Positions 57,801 to 64,000 of a DNA stretch of 64,000 nt are shown here, piece by piece. This stretch comes from Streptomyces novaecaesareae (GTDB lineage Bacteria; Actinomycetota; Actinomycetes; Streptomycetales; Streptomycetaceae), in NCBI RefSeq assembly GCF_000716875.1, contig NZ_JNWQ01000025.1, forward strand, positions 1-64,000, written 5' to 3'. Under the pieces are notes generated by a model, which had not been told where the DNA came from, searched no databases, and saw only the letters and a list, made by a program, of their open reading frames with translations. Made by a program: the position numbers and the translations under genes. Position 1 is the stretch's first letter, and each line of letters opens with the position of its first letter.

Positions 57801-60116
57801 TCAGCCCGCCAGTTCCTCCCGCAGGCGGCGGGCGGCGCCGACCAGGCTCGCCAGCGAGGCCTCGGTCTCCAGCCAGCCGCGGGTCTTGAGGCCGCAGTCG
57901 GGGTTGACCCAGAGGCGGTCCGCCGGGATCGCGGCGAGGCCGGCGCGCAGCAGCTCCACGGCTTCCCCGGCGCTCGGGACACGCGGGGAGTGGATGTCCC
58001 AGACGCCGGGCCCGACCTCGCGCGGGTAGCCGGCCCCGGCCAGCTCGCCCGCGACCTCCATGTGGGAGCGGGTGGCCTCCAGGGAGATGACGTCCGCGTC
58101 GAGTTCGTCGATCGCCGCCATGATCGCGCCGAACTCGGCGTAGCACATGTGGGTGTGGATCTGGGTGTCGGCGCGGACGCCGGAGGTGGCGAGGCGGAAG
58201 GCCTCGGTGGCCCAGTCCAGGTAGGCCGGGCGGGAGGCGGCGCGCAGCGGGAGGGTCTCGCGCAGGGCGGGCTCGTCGACCTGGACGACGGCCGCGCCGG
58301 CGGCCTCCAGGTCGGCGACCTCGTCGCGCAGGGCGAGGGCGACCTGGCGGGCGGTGTCGCCGAGCGGCTGGTCGTCGCGGACGAAGGACCAGGCGAGCAT
58401 GGTGACGGGGCCGGTGAGCATGCCCTTGACCGGGCGGTCGGTGAGCCCCTGGGCGTAGCGGAACCAGTCGACGGTCATCGGGTGCGGGCGGGAGATGTCC
58501 CCGGCGAGGACCGGCGGGCGTACGTACCGGGTGCCGTAGGACTGCACCCAGCCGTGCCGGGTGGCCAGGTAGCCGGTGAGCTGTTCGGCGAAGTACTGGA
58601 CCATGTCGTTGCGTTCGGGCTCGCCGTGCACCAGGACGTCCAGTCCGGCCTTCTCCTGGAAGGCGATGACCTCGCGGACCTCGGCCTCGATGCGCTCGCG
58701 GTAGGCGGTGGCGTCGATCCGACCAGCCGTCAGGTCAGCCCGGGCGACCCGCAGTTCGGTGGTCTGCGGGAAGGAGCCGATGGTGGTGGTCGGCAGCGGC
58801 GGCAGGGCGAGCCGGGCGCGTTGGGCCGCGATCCGGACGGGGTAGGGCTGGGCGCGGCGGGTGTCGGCCCCGGTGACGGCGGCGGCGCGGGCGCGCACCG
58901 CCGGGTCGCGGGTGATCGGCGAGTTGGCGCGGGAGGCGAGGTCGGCGCGGTTGGCGGCGAGGTCGGCGGCGATCGCGCCGGTGCCCTCGCGCAGGCCGCG
59001 GGCGAGCAGCGCCGTCTCGGCGGCCTTCTGCTGGGCGAAGGCGAGCCAGCGGGCGATCTGCGGGTCCAACTCCCGTTCGGCGGCGGCATCCAGGGGGACG
59101 TGCAGCAGTGAGCAGGACGGTGCCACGTCGATCCGGTCGGCGAGGCCGAGCAGGGTGGCCAGGGTGGCGAGCGACTTCTCCAGGTCGTTGATCCAGACGT
59201 TGCGCCCGTCGACCACCCCGGCCACCAGGCGCTTGCCGGGCAGGCCCCCGGCGGCCGCGAGGTCGTCGAGGTTGCCGGCGGCTGGTCCGGTGAAGTCCAG
59301 TGCCAGGCCTTCGATCGGGGCCTTGGCGAGGACGGGCAGGGCGGCGCCGAGCCGGTCGAAGTAGCTCGCGACCAGCAGCTTCGGCCGGTCGGTGAGGGCG
59401 CCGAGGTCGCGGTAGGCGCGGGCCGCGGCGCCCAGTTCGGCCGGGGTGCGGTCCTGGACCAGGGCGGGCTCGTCGAGTTGCACCCAGTCGGCGCCGGCGG
59501 CCTTCAGCTCCCCCAGCAGCTGTGCGTAGACGGGCAGCAGCCGGTCCAGCAGGGTGATCGGCTGGAAGTCCTCGGCCACCCCGGGGGCGGGCTTGGCGAG
59601 CAGCAGGTAGGTGACGGGGCCGAGGAGGACCGGCCGGGCCCGGTGGCCGAGCGCGAGCGCCTCCCGCAGCTCGCCGACCTGCTTGGCCGGGTCGGCGGCG
59701 AACACCGTGTCCGGGCCCAACTCCGGGACCAGGTAGTGGTAGTTGGTGTCGAACCACTTGGTCATCTCCAGTGGCGCGACGTCCTGGGTGCCGCGCGCCA
59801 TGGCGAAGTAGCCGTCCAGCGGGGCGGCTTGGAGGGCCGTGCGGTGGCGGGCGGGGATCGCGCCGACGGCCACGGTGGTGTCCAGCACGTGGTCGTAGAG
59901 CGAGAAGTCGCCGGTCGGGACCTCCTGGATCCCGGCCTCGGCGAGCTGCTTCCAGTTCTGCCGGCGCAGGTCGGCGGCGGTGGCCAGCAGGGCGTCGGCG
60001 GTGACGCCGCCCTTCCAGTAGCCCTCGATCGCCTTCTTGAGCTCCCGGCCCCGGCCCTGGCGGGGGTAGCCGTACACGGTGGCCCGGGTTGCCGCGGCTG
60101 CGGACTTCGCTGTCAA
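57801..60116 (-). CDS. metE: Cobalamin-independent methionine synthase
   Basis: This is a complete 771-residue MetE. It transfers a methyl group from 5-methyltetrahydrofolate (polyglutamate) to homocysteine. The N-terminal half has YGYPRQGRGRELKKAIEGYW; the catalytic C-terminal half has the zinc ligands in IHTHMCYAEFG and VNPDCGLKTRGW, and the substrate-binding TTTIGSFPQT. It starts with TTG at 60116 behind AAGGAGAG. About 180 bases upstream begins a cobalamin riboswitch on the same strand, so the gene should be switched off when B12 is plentiful and MetH can work. Confidence 0.98.
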   Translation of the reverse strand: MTAKSAAAATRATVYGYPRQGRGRELKKAIEGYWKGGVTADALLATAADLRRQNWKQLAEAGIQEVPTGDFSLYDHVLDTTVAVGAIPARHRTALQAAPLDGYFAMARGTQDVAPLEMTKWFDTNYHYLVPELGPDTVFAADPAKQVGELREALALGHRARPVLLGPVTYLLLAKPAPGVAEDFQPITLLDRLLPVYAQLLGELKAAGADWVQLDEPALVQDRTPAELGAAARAYRDLGALTDRPKLLVASYFDRLGAALPVLAKAPIEGLALDFTGPAAGNLDDLAAAGGLPGKRLVAGVVDGRNVWINDLEKSLATLATLLGLADRIDVAPSCSLLHVPLDAAAERELDPQIARWLAFAQQKAAETALLARGLREGTGAIAADLAANRADLASRANSPITRDPAVRARAAAVTGADTRRAQPYPVRIAAQRARLALPPLPTTTIGSFPQTTELRVARADLTAGRIDATAYRERIEAEVREVIAFQEKAGLDVLVHGEPERNDMVQYFAEQLTGYLATRHGWVQSYGTRYVRPPVLAGDISRPHPMTVDWFRYAQGLTDRPVKGMLTGPVTMLAWSFVRDDQPLGDTARQVALALRDEVADLEAAGAAVVQVDEPALRETLPLRAASRPAYLDWATEAFRLATSGVRADTQIHTHMCYAEFGAIMAAIDELDADVISLEATRSHMEVAGELAGAGYPREVGPGVWDIHSPRVPSAGEAVELLRAGLAAIPADRLWVNPDCGLKTRGWLETEASLASLVGAARRLREELAG

Positions 60117-60295
60117 CGGACTCTCCTTCGCGAGTCTTTCTCCATGGATCCCGGGGACGGGAGGAGGGCGCGAAGGGGTGACGAACCGGACGGCGGCCGC
60201 CGCTGACGCGCGGGCCCGATCCGTCCGATGTGTACGCCGACCCGCCCTGGAGGGTCACCGGGATCTCCGCGCGCGATCGGTCGCACGCGGGCAAC

Positions 60296-60500
60296 GGGCA
60301 GGTCTTCGGACTCGCGGGCGCGCCCACCCTGTCAAGGGCGGACACCTACTGGCCGTCGCTTCCCAGGCCCGGCCGGGCCCAGTGCGTATGACGGCGGTCG
60401 TTCCCGCTCACCGCTGCGGGGCAGTCCCGGATTCCCACCGGGTTCCCTCTTGCGACGCGCCTGCCTGGCGGACAGGGCGAACCAGCTGCCCTGCCACCTT
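60296..60500 (-). promoter_or_regulatory. Cobalamin riboswitch upstream of metE
   Basis: On the minus strand the region contains, in order, GAACCCGGTGGGAATCCGGG, ACTGCCCCGCAGCGGTGAGC, a GGGAAGCGACGGCCAGTAGG block and finally the B12 box AGTCCGAAGACCTGCC at about 60299-60314. These are the conserved parts of the Streptomyces cobalamin aptamer. It lies in the leader of metE, whose repression by B12 via such an element is well known. Confidence 0.93.
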
Positions 60501-60552
60501 AGGGCGGGTACGGCGTTCCGGACAGCGAGATCCGCGAACTCGTCCGGAGGGT

Positions 60553-60593
60553 GAGACGCCGATGCCCTGGTCGACCCAGGGCATCGGCGTCTC
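60553..60593 (-). terminator. Terminator after the methyltransferase gene
   Basis: The perfect 18-bp arms at 60553-60570 and 60576-60593 enclose the loop TCGAC, 48 bases after the stop at 60641. It ends the right-edge operon before the metE leader. Confidence 0.85.
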
Positions 60594-60624
60594 AGGGCAT
60601 CGGCATCTCAGGGCATCGGCGGTC
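60577..60624. repeat. Three 16-bp direct repeats
   Basis: The unit CAGGGCATCGGCRTCT occurs at 60577, 60593 and (diverged at the end) 60609. The first copy forms part of the right arm of the 60553-60593 hairpin, so the repeats may be amplified copies of that terminator arm. Confidence 0.7.
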
Positions 60625-60640
60625 CCAGGGCCGTGGTTGC

Positions 60641-61393
60641 TCAGGACCCTGCCGGCACTGCCTCCCGGTGCCGCCAGCGCACCCGGTCCTCAGCGGCGGC
60701 CCCCCGGACCGCCCGTGCCGGGGCCCGGTGGTCCGCGCAGGAGAGCACCAGCATCTCGTTGTCCCCCGGCTGGAACTCGTACCGCACCCGTTCCACCCGG
60801 CTCGGGATCCCGAGGCCCGCCAGCTCCTCGCGCAGCCGCTCCAGCCCCGGGTACCGGGCCCCGGTGTCGTACACCATCAGCGGGAACAGCCGGACTTCGC
60901 GGCGCGCCACCCGGGCCAGGTCCAGCAGCGCCGCCCGGTGGAACTCCTCGTCCAGCCGGTTGCCGTAGGAGAAGATCAGGTGTGAGCTGAGCACCAGGTC
61001 GAACGAGTCGTCGGCGAAGGGGAGTTCGGGCAGCGAGCCGGCGACGTAGCGCTCCGGGCGGGCGGTGATGTCGGCCCGGAAGTCCCGGGCGTTGGCGGTC
61101 CACTGGCGGATCATGTCGTCCACGTCGGTGTACCAGCTCCACGGGTGGCCGGCCGTCTCCCGCACCAGGAGCTCGCGCTTGAACACCGTCTCCCGCTCCA
61201 CCAGCAGGCCCAACTCCTCCCGGTGGTGGGCGTACTGGCGGTCCACGGCGACCGCATCGATGCCCCGGCGCCCGGCTTCGGCGACGAAGCTCGCCGCGCC
61301 GCCGGGGCAGTCCAGGACGCGCTGCTCCAAGTCCCGGTCGGTGAGCGCGAACATCGCCCGGTACTCCTCGAAGGACCGTGCGCTGACCAGCAC
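60641..61393 (-). CDS. Class I SAM-dependent methyltransferase
   Basis: This 250-residue protein has an N-terminal helical segment (ARSFEEYRAMFALTDRDLEQ), a SAM-binding motif RVLDCPGGAASFVAEAGRRG, an acidic strand end (AVAVD) and a later motif FADDSFDLVLSSHLIFSYG. This pattern is typical of small-molecule methyltransferases. The substrate is unknown. GTG 61393 lies 3 bases after the SDR stop, with GGGAGGGGG upstream, so it is the last gene of a minus-strand operon with the SDR and TauD-like genes. Confidence 0.85.
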   Translation of the reverse strand: MLVSARSFEEYRAMFALTDRDLEQRVLDCPGGAASFVAEAGRRGIDAVAVDRQYAHHREELGLLVERETVFKRELLVRETAGHPWSWYTDVDDMIRQWTANARDFRADITARPERYVAGSLPELPFADDSFDLVLSSHLIFSYGNRLDEEFHRAALLDLARVARREVRLFPLMVYDTGARYPGLERLREELAGLGIPSRVERVRYEFQPGDNEMLVLSCADHRAPARAVRGAAAEDRVRWRHREAVPAGS

Positions 61394-61396
61394 GGT

Positions 61397-62164
61397 TCAC
61401 CCCCTCCCGACGAACGGCATGGTGGTCGGCAGTACCACCAGGGACTGGATGTTGGTGTCCGGCGGCTGCGCGGCCATCAGCACCAGGGCCTCGGTGAAGC
61501 GCTCCACCGGGATGGTCGCCTCCACCGCCGTCGTCCCGTCGGCCTGCATCGCGGCGGGCTGCGGCGCGCCGTCGACGGGGGCGACGTTGCCGACGTCGAT
61601 CTGCCCGCAGGAGATGCCGTACGGGCGGCCGTCCAGGGCGAGCGCCTTGGTGAGCCCGAGGACGGCGTGCTTGGCGGCCGTGTACGCGACGGAGTTGGGG
61701 CGCGGCACGTACGCCGACGGCGCGCCGTTGTTGATGATCCGCCCGCCCTGCGGGGTCTGGGTGCTCATCACCCGGAAGGCCTCGCGGGCGCAGAGGAAGC
61801 CGCCGGTGACGATGGTGTCGAGCACCCGGTTCCAGTCCTCGAACGGGGTCTCGGTGATCGGCCGGCGCGGGGCGGCGGCGCCCGCGTTGTTGAACAGCAG
61901 GTCCAGCCGGCCGTACCGGTCCTGGACGGTGTCGAAGAGCCGGGCGACCTCCTGCGGGCTGCGGATGTCGGTCGGGACGGCCAGCACCCGGGAGCCGGCC
62001 GGGCCGGCGATGGCGGCGGTCTCCTCCAGCGCGTCCTTGCGCCGCCCGGCCACGGCGACGGTCCAGCCGGCCTCAAGCAGGGCCAGTGCCGACGCCCGGC
62101 CGAGGCCGCTGCCTCCGCCGGTGACGATCGCCACCCGCCCGTGCGGTTCGCTCAACGCGCCCAT
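61397..62164 (-). CDS. Short-chain dehydrogenase/reductase with an atypical active site
   Basis: This 255-residue SDR has the cofactor motif TGGGSGLGRA, the NNAG strand (LLFNNAGAAAP) and the catalytic pair YTAAK. The residue 13 positions before the catalytic tyrosine, normally Ser, is Ala (INNGAPSAYVPRP), confirmed in the DNA at about 61720. The conserved arginine after strand 2 (GRRKDAL) suggests NADP preference. Either the serine two positions on substitutes, or the enzyme does a different reaction or none. ATG 62164 overlaps the TauD-like gene end by 13 bases. Confidence 0.9.
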   Translation of the reverse strand: MGALSEPHGRVAIVTGGGSGLGRASALALLEAGWTVAVAGRRKDALEETAAIAGPAGSRVLAVPTDIRSPQEVARLFDTVQDRYGRLDLLFNNAGAAAPRRPITETPFEDWNRVLDTIVTGGFLCAREAFRVMSTQTPQGGRIINNGAPSAYVPRPNSVAYTAAKHAVLGLTKALALDGRPYGISCGQIDVGNVAPVDGAPQPAAMQADGTTAVEATIPVERFTEALVLMAAQPPDTNIQSLVVLPTTMPFVGRG

Positions 62165-63015
62165 TCTTCCCCCTCGTTGACCCAGACTCGCAGCATCCGC
62201 CGGGCGTACGGCCCGGGTTCGTCGACGTACGGCGAACGCCCGTGCAGCACCCGGCTGTTGCGGATGATCAGCAGGTCGCCGGCGGCCATCGGCAGCCCGA
62301 AGGCGATCTCCGGCCGGTACAGCACCTCGTCCAGCACGCCCAGCGCCTCCCACTGACGGTCCGTCAACTCCGGTCCGCCCCGGTCCGGGGAGGAGCGGAC
62401 GGTGCGGGTCTGGTAGTAGCAGCCGACCGTCCCCTCCTTCTGGTGGTAGAGGATCGGGGTCACCACCACCTGCGGGCCCGCCCGGCCGGACCGGTCGAAG
62501 GTCCAGTCCTCGCAGAGGGTGGCGAGGGCGTCCGGCCGCTCCCGCTCGATCAGGTCGTGGACGTGCCGCGCGCTCGCCAGCTTGGTCAACCCGCCGCCGT
62601 CGAAGGCCGGTCGCAGACACAGCAGGACGAGCAGGTCGCAGGTGTCGCAGTGGAAGCCGAGCTCGGTGTTGCCGTCGCCGTCCTGGTCGTGCAGCACCGA
62701 GGTGAGGTCGCCGCGCCCGTTCTGCGGCACGATCCGGCCGTAGTCCCCCAGCAGGAAGGACAGCACCTCGGTGATCCGCTCCTCCGGGTGCGCCGGGTCC
62801 ACCAGGCCGCCGATGTGGGTGATGCCGACCGAGGCGACGGCGTCCCGGACGAAGTCCCGCAGTCCGGCACGCACCGGCTCGGCCGCACCCCACCGTCCGG
62901 CCTGCGCGTCGGCCCACAGCAGCAGCCGCTCCACCTCCCCCAACGGGAGCGACCACAAGTGCCGCCGGGCCTCCAACTCCAGGCTGCTCCAGCCGATTTC
63001 CGTCACCGCATCCAT
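62152..63015 (-). CDS. Fe(II)/2-oxoglutarate oxygenase, TauD-like
   Basis: This 287-residue oxygenase shows the iron motif HCD in LGFHCDTCDLLVLLCLRP and the distal histidine in LIIRNSRVLHGRSPY, with the 2-oxoglutarate arginine in ARRMLRVWV. The pattern GGGLTKLASARHVHDLI is typical of the TauD/TfdA-like family used in secondary metabolism and amino acid catabolism. ATG 63015 is preceded by GGAGGAGGAG. It heads a tight three-gene run with the SDR and methyltransferase. The substrate is unknown. Confidence 0.88.
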   Translation of the reverse strand: MDAVTEIGWSSLELEARRHLWSLPLGEVERLLLWADAQAGRWGAAEPVRAGLRDFVRDAVASVGITHIGGLVDPAHPEERITEVLSFLLGDYGRIVPQNGRGDLTSVLHDQDGDGNTELGFHCDTCDLLVLLCLRPAFDGGGLTKLASARHVHDLIERERPDALATLCEDWTFDRSGRAGPQVVVTPILYHQKEGTVGCYYQTRTVRSSPDRGGPELTDRQWEALGVLDEVLYRPEIAFGLPMAAGDLLIIRNSRVLHGRSPYVDEPGPYARRMLRVWVNEGEEWAR

Positions 63016-63091
63016 GTCTCCTCCTCCTCGCCGACCGCCGGCTCCCTGCCCACTCCCCGCCGACTCCCTATCCGCCCCCTACCCCGGCTCG

Positions 63092-63229
63092 CTACCGGCT
63101 CCCGGCCGCGACGGCCTTCGTCCAGAGCTCCAGCGCCTCGTCGACCTGACCGGCCGTGACCACCAGCGCGGGGATCATCCGGACCACGTTGAGGTGGATC
63201 CCGCAGAGCAGGAGCAGCAGCCCATGCTC
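63092..63229 (-). pseudogene. Class III aminotransferase, C-terminal remnant
   Basis: About 45 codons read HGLLLLLCGIHLNVVRMIPA followed by LVVTAGQVDEALELWTKAV, the characteristic end of PLP-dependent class III aminotransferases. The rest of the gene is missing: upstream sequence belongs to a PhyH-like gene. The remnant lies in the same frame as the 5' part of that gene, giving a spurious fusion. Confidence 0.65.
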
Positions 63230-63234
63230 GGCCG

Positions 63235-63949
63235 CCGGGCCCGGGCGAGCATCCTGCGCCAGTACGGCTTCACCGGGCGCCAGCGCGCGCCGACCTGGCA
63301 GTAGGAGGCGTCGATGAAGTACCGGGGCCGGCCCGTCGGGAGCGGGCCTGCGGGTGTGGAACAGCGCCGAGTTGAGCAGCACGGTCGATCCTGGCGGCAG
63401 CCGGTCGATCACCACCTCGCCGGGCAGTTCCGCCGTGCCGTGGTGGGCGAAGGCGGACTTGCCGAAGGCGCCCCGGTGCGAGCCGGGCAGTACGGACAGG
63501 CTGCCGACCTTCTCGTCCAGTCCGCCGAGGTAGTGCAGTGCGTGGACCATCAGCAGCGACGCGTCGGAGCGGTCGTTGGGCTCGCAGTCGTGGTGCCAGG
63601 GCTTGCCCGGGATCCCCGGTTCCTGGCGGTCGCTGTGCAGGTGGTGGAAGACGAAGGACGGCCCGAGCAGGCGGGTCAGCGTCCACAACAGCGGTGGGTG
63701 GGTGAGCAGTTGGCCGTGCGCCGGCAGTTCCAGTTCCAGCAGCGGGGGCGGCGCGTGCCGGGCGGGGTCGGCGCAGGCGGCGATCGACCGGGCCCGTAAG
63801 CGCCCGTCCACCCACCGGTCCACCTCGGGGACGAGCCGTTCGCGCAGCGATTCCGGCACCAGGCCGGGCAGGACCAGGTACCCGGACTCCAGGAACTGGC
63901 GGTGGTTCTCGATGTCGAGGGTCTCAGGCCCTCCGGACGACAAGGTCAC
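63235..63949 (-). pseudogene. Phytanoyl-CoA dioxygenase-like oxygenase, frameshifted and 3'-truncated
   Basis: From GTG 63949 (GGAGGAGG upstream) the frame encodes a PhyH-type Fe(II)/2-oxoglutarate oxygenase: FLESGYLVLPGLVPESL, iron ligands in KPWHHDCEPNDRSD, and the distal histidine in LLNSALFHTRRPAPDG. Just after this, near 63320, the family sequence (RYFIDASYCQVGARW, RPVKPYWRRMLARAR) continues in another frame, so one base was gained or lost. It then meets an aminotransferase tail around 63230. Iron-site residues lie before the shift, so a truncated protein could fold partly, but I regard the gene as damaged. Confidence 0.75.
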
Positions 63950-64000
63950 CGAACCGACCTCCTCCTTCCGTTCTGCGGGACGAACAACGGGACGTGGCAC

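Overview
The window is high-GC DNA from a soil actinomycete of the Streptomyces/Kitasatospora type. This rests on the GC-rich third codon positions, frequent GTG/TTG starts, paired SpoIIE-type phosphatases, a cobalamin riboswitch in front of metE, and a nonribosomal peptide cluster with its own two-component regulator. Everything below was read by eye; no search was run, so family names rest on recognised motifs.

Left arm (1-17 kb). The first 8 kb look like a recombination scar. The tail of an IS630-type transposase abuts a scrap of a glycosidase 1 gene. Two adjacent SpoIIE-type sensor phosphatases follow. Then come fragments of an oxidoreductase, a hydroxyisobutyrate-dehydrogenase-like protein, a frameshifted YbhB-like gene and a broken nucleosidase/STAND-NTPase gene. 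A GH35 beta-galactosidase (frameshifted at a C7 tract), a TetR/MMPL efflux pair with a perfect operator palindrome, a redoxin, a complete GH1 beta-glucosidase and an ArnT/PMT-like glycosyltransferase complete this part. A 25-bp terminator hairpin at 17.03-17.08 kb marks the border of the peptide cluster.

Peptide cluster (17.1-47.4 kb). Two NRPS proteins carry four modules in the order (half C)-A1-T / C-A2-T / C-A3-T-E / C-A4-T-TE. The last domain is a serine beta-lactamase-fold (PBP-type) release domain fused to the NRPS. A4 reads almost exactly as the glycine code. A3 lacks both the usual Asp235 and the A10 lysine. Around the NRPS lie an MFS exporter, a MacB-like ABC transporter, a family-2 methyltransferase paired with a tryptophan-2,3-dioxygenase homologue, an ArsR-like regulator, an MbtH protein, a flavin reductase, a PyrH-like tryptophan halogenase, a NarL-type two-component system and a clavaminate-synthase-like oxygenase. 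The simplest reading is a short, probably cyclic peptide carrying a chlorinated and oxidised tryptophan-derived residue and a hydroxylated residue. A related sequence block recurs in the promoters of NRPS1, the halogenase and the oxygenase, suggesting one regulator drives all three.

Right arm (47.4-64 kb). An OmpR-type two-component pair is followed by a secreted protein and a lipoprotein. Next come a secreted beta-propeller, a sirtuin, a small P-loop kinase, an orphan DUF4157 protein of the kind carried by contractile injection systems, a secreted protein, and metE with its cobalamin riboswitch. The window ends in a minus-strand run encoding a methyltransferase, an SDR lacking its catalytic serine, a TauD-like oxygenase and a frameshifted PhyH-like oxygenase running into an aminotransferase remnant. 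This may be the edge of a second, partly decayed cluster.
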